A stretch of 64,000 nucleotides of DNA from Gymnothorax reevesii (GCA_029721435.1 CM056583.1:51997620-52061619); one strand, 5' to 3'. Positions 23,576 to 35,612 are shown, counted from the stretch's first letter. Notes: generated from the letters alone by a model not told the origin. Numbers and translations are program-made.

Positions 23576-25389
23576 AGTTAAAGTTATTCAGGTCCCATTT
23601 CTCCCACGTGAAAAACCTTTTCTATGCATTTGCCTGCGTGTGTTAGTTGACAATCAATTATTTGATTCATCTGTGAACAGTTTCAATGTTTTGTCTTATC
23701 AAACGCTACATCTTGGACACTATGAGCAACAGCCTGAATGTAATACATGATTACTGGCTCAAATGCTTAATGCACATACTATAAATTGGTTTTCTGTTTT
23801 GACGATTTGTTATTTTTGGGCTTTATAAAAGTTAATAGACAGTTTGATGTGTATTTAAAGAAGTAGCTATGCAGTTATTCAAATAGTCTCATAAAATAAT
23901 GAAGTAGGTAGTAACTGAAGCTGGTAAATATGGACACCTGATGCATTTCTACAGGGTAGTCAACGCATTAATTGTTTATGATTGAGCTCATTGATGCTCT
24001 GTATGTATTGTATCTTGTCTGATCTGTTGTATGGCTGTGTCTCTGACCTTACTGCATACACTTACTGTACATTATTTTGGCTAAAGGCCTCAGCCAAATA
24101 AATTAAATGGATGGTAAAACACAATGTAATTTACCTGGTTTGGCAGCAACTTCTTGCTCATAAAATGTGAATAGTCAAAGATGAAACACAAAGGCCATCC
24201 ACATTATAAATTGACTGGATAGGTTGTAAATGCAATATGCACCCAAAGAAAACCAATATTTATGTTGAAGTAACAGAGGAGCAAAGTGGGAAATCAGATG
24301 ACATCATCATATAGTGACAAAGTCTGCAATGGTAGGAGGTTGGAGTGATGGTTGGGACAACGAAATAGCAGACTTTCTCAGGGGACTCTGGTACTCGATT
24401 TCCATTTCCAAGTGCAAGTCACGACCATATTTTAAAAACCATGACTGGCTTAACCTAACCCACACCTTCACCTTTTGGAAGTAGTAACTTTAACCAGAGC
24501 CACAATGTTTTCCAAGCTACTGTTCCTATTCTTGAAGTTAAAATATATATAATTTTTAATCAAATTAGAACTTGTTGGTTGTTGACTTATTTCTATCATT
24601 GCAATTTTCTCTTTGACAAGTTGAGTGAGAACGTGCTTGCTTTAATGAGCAAACATACTCCCTTTTAGTTTAAAATCACATAAATATGTGGCAAAACAGA
24701 GCCTACAATTATGTCGTGGCAAAAGGTTTCTCTGGAGGTTTTAGTTGAGGGTTTAATCTGAACTCCTGTGGAGAGATATAACTAATTATTTCTTCTTATT
24801 ACACGGAGGTGGCCATTATAGTTGCATAAATTTAAAAAAGTGAGGAGGGGCGTTTGCAGATGACACAGAAAACTGTAGAGAGAATTAATCCTTTAATCCT
24901 TTAACCTCATTGTGTTTTGTATTTATTTTGTACAGTATAATTATTCTAATTGCTTACATTGCCTATGTCTCCCAAAAGGACTGATTGTAATTGAATTCCA
25001 GACAAAGAATACACCAGGCAAAATTAAGTGTGAAATTTGCCGCTACTCCTTTGATTTTATACAGTTACAGAAGATTTTGTCCACAGACATGTTTTTCTTA
25101 ATTCACATACTTGAATTTTTGCTGGGACTGTAGTCTTTTCATTGGCTGTCTGAAAATCAAATCTCTGAAAGAACTGTTTAGGTCCAACATTGAGAACAAA
25201 GTCATTCCCACTTTCATATTGACCTTCAAGTAACACTTCAAAAGATTTTAGTCCAACACGGTTAACTTGAATGACTGTATGTCAGCTTAGATAGCACATT
25301 GTTTACCATGGGAGGTATGCTGCAGCTTATATAGTATTACTGCTGACAGCAACTGTGTTACTAAACAACTGAACTTGATGTACTCTTAC

Positions 25390-25390
<1 letters not shown>
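23576..25390. other. No gene; possible L2/SINE-like tail at 24077-24110
   Basis: Mostly unassigned. TTGGCTAAAGGCCTCAGCCA followed by AATAAATTAAATGG (24077-24110) loosely resembles the 3' tail shared by fish L2-type LINEs and their SINEs, but the match is short and degenerate and could be chance. Confidence 0.4.
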
Positions 25391-25422
<32 letters not shown>

Positions 25423-25466
25423 AAAAAGAAGCTGCAATTTTGAGCAGTCATCATTTCTGTGCATAC

Positions 25467-25519
<53 letters not shown>

Positions 25520-25536
25520 TCGTGTGGGGGGGGGGG
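25391..25536. repeat. Simple-repeat cluster: C16, A-rich, (TG)25, G11
   Basis: C16 (25391-25406) is followed by an A-rich tract with one interruption. A 50-bp TG run (25469-25518) and then G11 (25526-25536) follow. The poly-C and poly-G ends are complementary and 120 bases apart. Open frames through here are repeat translations. Confidence 0.95.
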
Positions 25537-28491
25537 TCATAATTGTTTTCCATCATGGTTTTTCTGGTGTGGAAGTATGCACAGCGATTATGATGGATGC
25601 AGTTATCCTTTGGCAGAGCTGTGTCTCTTTTGGGGCGCATCCCCTTCTAATGACGTGATTGATAAGCTGTCCCAAGTCCTTGTAGAAACTCATTAATCAC
25701 AGTGTGAACAGAATCCAATCATCTGCTTCACCTGAAAGGTGACAAGACAGGAAATGATGCGGCACTGGGGCTGATGCCCACCTCTCTGGGGAATAAGGGC
25801 TCTGACATCCACAATGTCAGCCCTCTCTTACATGACGATCTGGCACTTAGTATATCACCGTATTTTAACTGCACAAATATGGTGTGGTTCAAATTACCCT
25901 CAAAAAACGAGAGAGAAAGTGAAAGGCAAATAAAAGCAGTGAAGGAATATTGTCTGAACTGAATGTCTGTGGCTCTGGTCTGGGCTTTCGCAGGGGGAGC
26001 AGTGTTTTCACTGGCTCAGGTGTGTTGGTCTTTTAGCTTTTTGCTGTCCTTCGGTTCTATTTATTTTGCTGTATCATTTACCCAATCCAAATGAATGTAC
26101 CCTATGAACCCTTTGGCATCATATGTGGCTCTTGATAAGAGCCAATGAGCCAAGGAATTTAGGCAATAAATGATTAAATTGTGAATTATATTACTCCAAC
26201 TAGTTCCGCAATCACAGATATGCAGATTTCTACAGTATAATAGTATATTTTTACTTTGGGTTTTCACAGAAACAAAATAAATACTGTGTCAAGCAGCAGT
26301 CATAACTGAGACACACAGAAAGGCACAATTAAAAATAATTATAAAAACAGGCAGATGGAGAATTCGTTGCTTGACAAGAGTGGCTATTTATTATCAGATT
26401 TTGTTTTTCAGTATGTGAGCATTGAGACTCTCAGCAGAAAGATTTGTGTTTGTAAATGCCTCCTGTCTTAGTGACAAAGGCATTGAATTGTTGATGGTGG
26501 GTTCTGCAGCCATTTTTAAAAAGCAATGATTCCATATGTTTGTGTCTTGACAGCCCTTGAGCGGCAGTCACATGAATCTCCTGAGATGAGCTCGCTTCTC
26601 AAGTAACTGACAATATTTAGTGGAAAATCCCATGACTGCGTCAGGATGTCAGGAGATGTATGTACACAAGCCAACAGTATCATGACACATGAAGTCTGCA
26701 ACTGCAACATACATGGCGTAGATGTACAGGCTTAAGCAAACTCAATTTTTCATGCTGTCAACATGGTAAATATTAACATTCAATCAGGCACGGTTGCACA
26801 AGTCTCAAGCATCAGAAGATATACAGGAATTTTACTGAAAATTGCAGTGTAAAATATCAGACCAATTTGATGCTGTTTGACCCAGTTTCATTTTAGATTT
26901 TCTTGGAATTTTCTCATTTTCAATTAATTTTGTTAATTCGTTGAATCCTTCATTTTAGCTTCGTGCATTTAAAAGTAAAACACAAAATGACTTGCAAGAG
27001 GTATTTATTATACCCAGCAAAATTTCCAGACAAACAAGTTTATGAGTTATGATCAGCAACTACAGTTAAAGAAACTGTATCACGACTACTGTGCATGCTC
27101 AGAACTTTGAGAACTGTTCGGTTCGACAAGAAATTCAACAAAGTGAATTAGCTAAAGTCGAAATCTGATTCCACTGTTGCAATCCATTATCATTCTGCAT
27201 TGTATTTATATGCTTAACTTGGGCAATATGCTTCTTGCATTTTAATTAAGGAGTTTTCTTTTTATTTTTTTTTTGGTAATTCCAGGGTTGATTCAAAGTG
27301 CTATTTTAGTGCTTTAGCCAAAGGATATGAAGCATGTAAGCTGGTTTACCAACCACCAATAATCATCATGGAAGAAGTTCTAAAATGGGGAGAGGGGGGT
27401 CCCGCAAAGTCTCCCTTCTTCAGCCAGTTAGATAGAGTGTAAACCAGTGCGCAGGCAGCCTAAAGTGAGAAAAGCAAGATCCTTGATATAAGTCCTCCAA
27501 GTGATTAAATATCATTCCCAGTGAATTCTCAGAATACCAAATTAAGAGCAATATTTTATTTTCACATTCAATATTTTAGTACATCTTTTATTTCCATAAA
27601 ATTTATTTTAATGCCAGTGATTTTCTTAATGTACAGCTGATTCATGGATGGCACTTTTATATATAACATAATTTTAAGAAAAATTTTTAAACTGCACAGC
27701 CTTCCATCAGCATCATAATTTATCACAAAAAAGACAGCTCAATTAGCCAAAGACATTTGTTTTCCATTCTCTTTGTATACAACATGCTGGCAAGGACATT
27801 TCAGAAATGCAATGGCATTTTTATTTGTTTTCATAACAAAGAGCCTGTCTCTAGCTTTGAAGCTTCTGCATATACAAGACCCAGCAGCCATTATAGGAAT
27901 GGGCTGAAGGGGTGTGGGGGGCTTGGAATTCTGGCAAAACGTCGGCTGTATCAGCACCTCCCCAAAACTGATTTATCGGTTTGTAAGTGCTGGCAACATC
28001 CCCGAATGGATTTATTTAATTAATTGCAGTCTTATTGGGATAAAAGCTTCTTTGTGCAGACATGATTGATATTCTCTGTCTGAGTTCTTGTTTGGGACTC
28101 CTCGCTGCTTAGTTAGTCCACCCCAGCTGGAGCTGTAATTTACAGATCATATTAGCGCTGATTAATAACGACATGCAAAATATCCTCATACGTCAACAGC
28201 CAGCTATTGAGAAAGAGGGTGGGAGAGAGATAGGCTGGGGCAGTTGGCCCCTGCCCTACTCGGGAAGTCAGGTTTCTGGCGAGAAAGCAAGTTCATTTTA
28301 TTTGAAAAAAACGTAGACCTGGGATGTTGTTGAAAGTATTTACTTCTTTGTAATGTTACCGTTCCTTTTCACAACACTCAATAAACGTTTGGGGACAGAA
28401 GACAACAAGCTTGATTTGCAATACGCAGAAAGAACACCGCTACCTCATCTGCAATCCGAGGGGTGAGCATATTTAAACACATTCGCACTGA
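25537..28491. other. No gene recognised
   Basis: Unassigned sequence. The stretch at about 28060-28260 is of more mixed composition than its surroundings and could be regulatory, but nothing in it identifies a gene. Confidence 0.5.
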
Positions 28492-29174
28492 GCGATTGTA
28501 ATGTGCGGCGTGTGGGTCGTGCTTGGTAAACACTAGAATTGATTAAGAGCATGAAAAGCGACAAGGTTAGTCTAAAAGCAGTGCCTCAGATGTAGACGCA
28601 ACCACATGAGCCTAACATAAAAAGTGAACTGGAGGGGCATAAAACCCCTTAACGTTAGGAGTGAGTCACTCCTGTGGGAAACAATCCCTGAGAAATAAAG
28701 ACACCCGAGGATTCAGGAGTGACAAAATAAGGATGTGCCTGAGCCACAACTCCATCCACGTAGAAACTCTACATAATTAAGCAGAGTAGCACTGACTCCG
28801 CGATTCCCAGACTTAAAGGTAAACAATAACTGAAGCCTCTTTCTAGTTTCTCTCATGGATAGAGCCTGCGAACAAAGAGAAAAGGAGGAAACCTAAGAGA
28901 GAACTGGAACTACCAGAAACCATCCAGTTCCACAGGAAAAAATGCAAAAACCTAAATTTGCGGTCTAAACAGAGTATGAAGAACTGACTCTCACTTCAGG
29001 AGCGCTACTAAGACACTGACGTGAAGGAAAGCAGAACTGAGAGGATTAAATAAGTTCGGTGCAGCTGGCACTAATCAGCAATCACCACGCCTCTTAGAAC
29101 AGTCACCGATTAGCCGATTAGCCACATGAGCACTGGGACGGTAGAACCAACACAACTGGACCCATGACAGCGAT
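28492..29174 (-). mobile_element. Solo LTR with GCGAT target duplication
   Basis: The LTR spans 28497-29169 (673 bp), starting TGTAATGTGCGG and ending CCCATGACA. GCGAT is present at 28492-28496 and again at 29170-29174. On the minus strand it begins TGTCATGGGTCC and has a TATA-like CTTATTTAATCC about 120 bases in, which suggests minus orientation. However, a plus-strand AATAAA near 28694 leaves some doubt. No second LTR or coding region adjoins it. The terminal CATGACA is shared with the LTR ending at 4235. Confidence 0.8.
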
Positions 29175-29861
29175 AGCCTTAACTAGGTGTGATATGATAA
29201 GTGACGATCTGTCAAAGATGGCCAGCTCAGTTTCAGCACTAATACTGCTTGCCTACTTTGGGTCTCTGGTGTTTGTACAAGAGAAATGTATGCTGATTGA
29301 CTGTGCTTATTTTTTGTTAAGGCACTCGCCTCCACTTTGTGGACATTAAAAATGCATTAAATTAATTGCATTATCTACTGTATTGTAATCACGGAACTTC
29401 TCCAGTGAATTTTTTGTCATATAAAACAAAACTAAATGTGGAGTATTCACAATAGGCAACAAAGGCCTTTTTCAAAATTGTACAGGACTTCTTTTCGACT
29501 TATTGCTGTCACATCCTCCAAGTTATCTTTATCACCTGGGTGTCGGTGGAACATTCTCATTTCGCGCATTAATTTATGGAATACAGCAGGCTACATCGAG
29601 AAACTGCAGTGGCATACTGGGAAATTTGGCCATTGTAATTATAACATTTGAGCATCTTTAACGTATGGCAAATTTCATTTCTTGTTGTCTTGCTCTTTTC
29701 TAGTAGCCTACGTCCAGTGTAACTTGCTTCCAAAATGCTATATCGAAAAAAAAAATGTATATTTTAGTAGTGGAATTAATATATGTAAATAAAGCCAAGG
29801 AAAATTATTTCGGCAGCAATTCTTACTTTGAATGAGTTGGAAAGAATTTGGAGCACTTGGA
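29175..29861. other. No gene recognised
   Basis: Unassigned AT-rich sequence between a solo LTR and a Tc1 fragment. Confidence 0.5.
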
Positions 29862-30045
29862 TTATAGATATCCATGACCTTCTCTAGCACTCCACTTCAA
29901 ATCCCCTCCTATCTTTCCTACAGAAATTTTCTTTATAAATTTTTCAATGATTTTGTCAGGCATTTCTCGGCAAATTGGATATTCTTGGCCCATCTTTGCT
30001 TCTGACAGACTCAGCCTTTCCTGGATGCTGCCTTTGTCCTGAAAT
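29862..30045 (-). pseudogene. N-terminal fragment of a Tc1-like transposase
   Basis: The minus-strand frame reads KMGQEYPICREMPDKIIEKF and then IGGDLKWSA, which fits the start of the paired-type DNA-binding domain of Tc1 transposases. At the DNA level, CATCTTTGCTTCTGACAGAC (29991-30010) closely matches CATCTTTACTTCTGAGAGAC at 56120-56139, the start of the larger Tc1 element in this window. Only the first ~45 residues are visible. Confidence 0.55.
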
Positions 30046-30196
30046 GGAAGTACAATCACCGGCTGATATCTGCTATTTAAAATAACATCACTACTTGGAC
30101 TTGTTTTGCCTCATTACTAGTCCTTCATTACTACTGCTCAAATTTTCATTTTTTTCTTTGAATTTTTTGCAGGTCCAAATAGCAGAAACAAATCAT

Positions 30197-30342
30197 CACC
30201 CTGAAAACAAAAGTGCCTAAATCATTTTTTGTCGCTTTAAGAAATACACAAAAACTGTTGCATTTTGATATCAATGAGAGTTAGGCATAAAATCTCAAAA
30301 TGGGGGAAAAAAAATGACTAAGGCACTTTTGTTATGAGGGTG
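30197..30342. mobile_element. 146-bp element with ~34-bp inverted ends
   Basis: CACCCTGAAAACAAAAGTGC (30197-30216) pairs with GCACTTTTGTTATGAGGGTG (30323-30342), and the match continues inward through the CTAAATCATTTTTT / AAAAAATGACTAAG arms. It is probably a MITE or a deleted transposon terminus pair. No clear target duplication. Confidence 0.6.
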
Positions 30343-30644
30343 TTGAAATGAATGCTTCTGAATAAGATGAAGGTAACCTGACAGAATATTAAATATTTTT
30401 GTGCCGTCTGCAATAAAATAGAAGTCAAAGAAAACTACTGTGTTCTGTTGACGTGCATTTGCCATAACGTCCCAACTTTTGAACGTGTTGTTTATTTTTT
30501 GTTTTGTTTTGTTTTTTTCCTTCAGGAGGGATGAAAAGATTGAGATCAAAATGCTCTTGCATCCAGCATATTCACCTAGAAAACGTCTGTCATGAAACGC
30601 AATCACTCCTGGGTAGGCTTTCGTGATGTTGATGATAATCTCAG

Positions 30645-31338
30645 GAAATTTTCAGAATTTGGCTGGTTTTTGTCATCTTTAAGTTAATTTTGAGCAATAA
30701 AGGGACACAAAATGCCAAAGGGACACTCGTTTTGACTAAAAGTATTGCTTGCTAACAACTCTACACCTTGTAATTTAACTTTCAACTCAAATTCCTCCTC
30801 AGCCTGGATTAGAACCCCACAGACATGGCTTAATAGTTTTATTGCAAAACTTGTTGGTCAAACTGATTGCGTTTTGTTGTTAACAAACTGGTCGGCAAGA
30901 CGGAAGGAGCAGGAGTGCTTCAGAAGATGGTGTGGACCCCACAATCACCAAATTTGTCAGCCTTTGAGTAACTGTGGGAATGAACTTGCCTGGGCAGCCA
31001 GAGAAGTGCACCCAGCAAGTTCAAAAGAGCTCATGAAGGAACTCTTGAAAGCCTGGAATTAGTTACTGGAAAGTTCTCTCCTTAAATTGTTGGAAAGAAT
31101 GCCTAGGATATGTCAGGCTGTAATCAAGGCTTGGGGAGTCGAATTTTAATATGTATATCTCTTAGCAAATCATTTTGTATATACCTAGTATCGATATGTG
31201 TTTCTAAGTTATTTAAGTCATTCCGTTTTTTGTTGTTGTTGTTGTTGTTGTTGTTGCTGAAAATATACTTTAAGTTGAGAAAAATCAGCCAAATTCTGCA
31301 AAATGCAGGGTGTTCATATTATTTTGGCCTGTAGTGTA
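30645..31338 (+). pseudogene. Deleted Tc1-like transposon, C-terminal transposase half
   Basis: At about 30929-31131 the plus strand encodes WTPQSPNLSAFE, then KELMKELLKAWN, then KLLERMPRICQAVIKAWG, the C-terminal DDE end of a Tc1 transposase, interrupted by three stop codons. Terminal repeats face each other: CAGAATTTGGCTGGTTTTTG (from 30652) and the complement of AAAATCAGCCAAATTCTGC at 31282-31300. The right end is ...GGCCTGTAGTG followed by TA (31337-31338), the expected target dinucleotide. The left outer tip is lost, and most of the N-terminal coding region is deleted. Confidence 0.7.
31231..31256 (+). repeat. (TTG)n microsatellite
   Basis: About eight TTG/GTT units lie between the transposase remnant and the right terminal repeat of the 30645-31338 element. 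Confidence 0.9.
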
Positions 31339-32049
31339 CGAACCCTCTAAAGAGTATGTACAAGGTCCATTGGACAGGAACCCATACATTATCAAGTGGT
31401 GACTTGCAACCCAACATCCTGAAGAATGATATAGAAAAGTTGGCTGGAGACAGGGAGCCTTCCGCTTTGACAAGCAGCTTCATTATATCTCCGACTCTGC
31501 AGAGGCGACTACGTTCAACATCCATGTTGGACTTAGCACTTGCTGCAGGGAGATGGGAAGATTTACGGGTGACCTATAAGACACCTATACCCTTTCTAAA
31601 CCTTCCTTCCTCAGGTTTGTCCATAAATTAGGTTAATAAAACCCAGTAATAGGCTGGCATGCCAAGGACTTAGACTCAGTGACCGGAGAACACTTAGGCC
31701 CAACCCTCTTCAGATCTGCATATCAGCTTATACTACATTGTGTTCATTGAATAGATTAAATTCAAATTATTTTTAATGTATCCACTTAGTGCCACAGTGC
31801 TTGAATTAAAGGGTCCAATCAGTGAAATCAAGGGAATATTCGTCACCTTTTTTTGTTCTTGAGAAACAACACACACAAAAACTGACTGTAATGAATTATT
31901 GCGAATCACCACACTCAAGTACTTGACCAGCCTATAAAAACTTCAAGTGTGAGGTCCATGATTGAATCCTCTATTGCGCAATTAAAATATTAAAAATAAA
32001 TAAAATCTGTTGTTGCTTCTGTAGTCTCCTACATTCTGAAAATCAGTTA
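31339..32049. other. No gene recognised
   Basis: Unassigned; short frames only. The lower part may include the lost C-terminal side of the Tc1 remnant at 32050-32632, but I could not recognise it. Confidence 0.45.
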
Positions 32050-32632
32050 AGATTTCAAAATTATCTACAGTGCACCAGGCATGATTTCAGACCTAGTTAG
32101 TGTAAGTTACACACCATACCTAGCCACCACAAGAAAGTTGCATCATGATCAATGTGGATAATGAAGACTAATCATGTTCTATAGAATATTATTCCAAAAG
32201 GCTTGGGGTTATCAAGATGATTTTTGGCAAATGCGAGGTGAGCCTTCCTCTTCATTTTGGTCAACAGTGGTTTACACCTTGCAGTTCTCCCATAAATGCT
32301 GTTTTTGCCCAGCCTCTTTCTGATTGAGTAATTGTAAACATTGACCTTACCAAAGGCAGGTGAGGCCTTCAGTCAATTTGATTTCCATCTGGGTTTTTTT
32401 GACACATCTTGGATGAGTCGTCAATGCTCTCTTAGTGGAGTTTTGGTTGGCCGGCCACTCCTGGGAAGGCTCACCACTGTTCCAAGTGTTCTCCATAACT
32501 CCATTTGTAGTTAATGGCACTCAACATGGTTTTCTGGAGTCCCACAGCCTAAGAAATGGCTTCGTCTCCCTTTCCATACTGATACTGATGATTTTTCATC
32601 TGTTCTTGAATTTCTTTAGATTGTGATATCAT
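32050..32632 (-). pseudogene. Tc1-like transposase remnant, N-terminal two-thirds
   Basis: The minus strand from the ATG at 32632 reads SQSKEIQEQMKN, and later FPGVAGQPK and WAKTAFMGELQGVNHC, following the DNA-binding domain and linker of a common fish Tc1 family. Further on, KAHLAFAKNHLDNPKPFG matches the stretch just before the first catalytic aspartate. The W-T-D-E motif itself is not visible: the frame breaks at ...FYRT then stop. Several stops and indels are present. It is a different family from the element at 54956-56486, whose start codes for other residues. Confidence 0.75.
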
Positions 32633-32769
32633 GTTTTGTCTAATATGGGAATGGAAGATAACAATAACATTTATTTATAACGTTACACCCAATACACGCC
32701 AATAAATTACTCAAGGCACAAAATTTAGCCTAATTGAAGTTGCGGCTGGAACAAGCCGCAGCCTGCGGG

Positions 32770-33108
32770 GCTGAAAAGTGAAGCAAATACGGAAGTGCCA
32801 AAAGCTGCAGTTCTTCGAATGGCCACTTGAGGCTGGCTGCTGAAACGAGTCAATCCCCATTGACCCCCATGTTAAAAAGCCCAATTTTACAGCAAGAATA
32901 AACATGTTTACAGCCTGGTTCAAAATACTGTTTTGGTCTCTAAGACAAATTTTCCCCTCCGTGAAAACTTTGGGGGAGTGAATTTTTTTGTAACTCTACT
33001 ATTTACATTATATAAAGGCTTTAAATTTCTGCATAATTAAGGGCGTGGCCACTTTGAGTGACAGAACCTTGAATTCCGCAGTTGCTGGGCAGGAGTCGTC
33101 TCATCCAG
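32770..33108. repeat. Dispersed teleost repeat, left part
   Basis: Phrases such as CGAATGGCCACTTGAGGCTG, AATCCCCATTGACCCCCATG and ATAATTAAGGGCGTGGCCAC match, from memory, an abundant repeat in teleost genomes that I cannot name. It stops at about 33108, where the LINE fragment begins. The counterpart right end appears near 35540-35612. Confidence 0.5.
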
Positions 33109-33735
33109 GTATGTTGTGGCTAGGCAAAGTGAAATATAAAACTCTTTCTTCTACTGAAAGTGAATTGTGTATTGAAAATATTCAGTCTAGATTGTTATCT
33201 GAAAATCTTAGAGATACAACTTGGCTGATATCTGTTGGAAGACTATCAGTACGTGTAAGTGTGAAATGGAGTTGCTTTGTCACAACCAAAATCTGTCCAA
33301 TGGCAAATTGTACAGAGGAACAAACAATTGAACATCTTTTAATAAACTGCTACAGAACGAGAGAAATATGGAAGAGTATGTCAAAAATTGGCTTGTCTTT
33401 CGATGTTAACATCAAATCAATCTCTTTTGGCGTTTTTAAAGAGAATTTTCCACAAGAGACCAAGCAACTCGATTGGCTAATAATCTGCATCATTAACTCC
33501 AAGATATGAAAAACGAGGTGTAAAATGATTATTAACCAAACTGTAATTAACAGTCATGTAGTAGAAAAACAAATACTGATGGACTTGAGAAGACGCCGAT
33601 CACAGGATTTGGCAGCAGACAGAAGAACTCCATGGACACTTTTAGATTTGTAGTAATTTTATCTATGTCTTGGTGTGTAAACGTTGTAAATTTGTAATGT
33701 GCCAATATTTAATAAAGCACTTTTAAAAAAAGCAA
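33109..33735 (+). pseudogene. 3' end of an L1/Tx1-like LINE (ORF2 C-terminus)
   Basis: The plus-strand frame contains CPMANCTEEQTIEHLLINCY followed by REIWKSM. This is the C-x4-C...H-x4-C zinc-binding motif found after the reverse transcriptase in L1/Tx1-type LINE ORF2 proteins. One TGA at 33507-33509 replaces an expected Trp codon; the same frame then continues to TAG at 33651-33653. A 3' UTR with AATAAA (33711-33716) and a short A tract (33725-33731) follows. The reverse transcriptase itself is absent, so this is a strongly 5'-truncated copy, set inside the repeat of 32770-35612. Confidence 0.65.
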
Positions 33736-35369
33736 GAGCACAGGCCTACGTGGCCCCGGGCTGCAGAGTAGGAACGCCAAGCCCTGCCGCTAACCAGGGG
33801 CCAAGCCTGGCTGTCTGAGGGAGATGGGGTTTCTACCGCTCAGCTCGCCCAGCCGCCAATCTTTGTCCTTTTCTAGTCCCCTCTGGATCGTTATTCTACC
33901 TAGGCTCAATCGAGTCACGGAACTTGATCCATCGGCCGCGTTTCTGACTGGAGATTTTTATCGAAATATCAGGATGATAATGTCTTGCTGTGTGGTTAGG
34001 AGTCTGTGGTCTACTTTCTAAGATGGTGAAATTCAAATATTTTTTCATATAACATTATATATCAACACGAAGTAACGTTGGTTCGTTTTCTCGCCAACTA
34101 GCCAGGGAATGAATACAGTAACCCCCCCACTGGTCAGTTTTTGCCCAAGATGTCCAGCTGTGCAAGCAGGAGTGTACGCCTGCCACAGTTATTATACGGG
34201 CATGCAGCAAAGTAATAGCGAAACAGAAAAGCGTTTGAATTTAGGGTTAACATACTTTTGAACAGAAGCTGTCTGTCAGGGGTTGGAAAACCGTCACGGC
34301 TTCCCTAACAGGTTGCCAATGTAACTGGCTGGTCTGCTACAACATTAGAACCACCATAACACGCTTCCAAATGAAGGGGTCCCTTAGCTGATTCCCCGGT
34401 GTATTTGGAGGGCTTGACTGGAGATGGCCACAGTTAAACACTCAGTAGATTCACACAGCAGTATCTTATATAACTGCATTTGCCACCAATGGATTCGTTA
34501 TTTTTTCAGTGCGATTACTGAGCGGTATCACTGTAAATAGAAAGGCTAGCTAGCTATATAGCTAATTTAACATATCCCACGTCATCTAGCAAGCTAACTA
34601 GCTGTTGCTGAAAGTGTTTCTACATGAAGTCCATAATCCACAAACTAGCTAACCACATTAACGTAACTAAGCCTGACTGCAACGAAAAAGTGCTACGAAC
34701 CAGCCACGTTCGGCTATATTAGCTGTGGCTAGGAGTAAAGGCTTTTTCCCAAAAGCAACATCAGTTTTACGCCGAGTAAAAAAAGTTGCGCGTCGCAGTG
34801 GTATCGTTAGCTAATGTAAAGGACGGAGATGAGCTGGGTAGCTGATAAAATAACCATGGAGCCTTTGAGCCAGACGCCCAGCTGTGTTAGTATTGATGAG
34901 CCCACGTATGCTGGCTACAGTAAGCAATTAATTCAACGTTCACCAAAATGTAGGGTGGTAACATAAGTACTTCATATCAAAATGTGCGAGTGTGTGGTAG
35001 GAAAATAAAGGTCCGTCAGGTTTGTCAGTAAGGTTACGTAGGGCAGTGTTATCGTTTGGCTGGCCACACTACCGTTAATGGGACCGGGCTAAGGTGCGTA
35101 CAAAAGCTAAGACGAGCACCCGCTCACACTCTGGGGGATACTGATACTCAGTGAGCCAACTGCCGCATTTTCCCAGCGGTGTACTGCATTCGTCGCGCTA
35201 TTGCTTCACGGATACAAACAACTTTCGTCCCGCAACCGCTTCACGAATATAAACAGCGTTCGAACCGCCCCCAAGCTACTTGGCTTTACTGGGACAGATA
35301 TGACCCCGCATCTCAGCCTTAGAGAACCAGGTAGCATCGAGCTGAGTTTGGTTTTTAGTCGAGTATGGA
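33736..35369. other. No gene; interior of a composite repeat
   Basis: This lies between the recognisable ends of the dispersed repeat. It is moderately GC-rich in places, with many GCTAGCTA strings at 34540-34620. No coding motif was recognised. Confidence 0.45.
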
Positions 35370-35612
35370 AGCCAAAGCTCGCTTGGTAGCTGCGAGCTGA
35401 GAGGGCGTGTTTCAGCAAACGAGTTCCATTCGGCCCGCCCACTGGCCTTGCGTCAACTCCAGCAACGGCCCGCCCTTTTCCCATATTTGGATTATCCGGG
35501 TGGTAGGCGGAGTCAAGTAAGTGCCAAGACCAAATTTGCTTCAAAATGGATATTCAGAAACATATGGGTGATGTCACGGAGCCTACGTCCATGTTTTATA
35601 CAGTCAATGGGC
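35370..35612. repeat. Dispersed teleost repeat, right part
   Basis: GGGTGATGTCACGGAGCCTA followed by CGTCCATGTTTTATACAGTC (35566-35605) resembles, from memory, the characteristic end of the same abundant repeat that begins near 32770. Upstream GCCCGCCC-rich sequence also fits. The assignment rests on memory of the family. Confidence 0.45.

Noticed and set aside
25386..25658. Frames with His-Thr and Gly runs
   Set aside because: They are translations of the simple-repeat cluster at 25391-25536.
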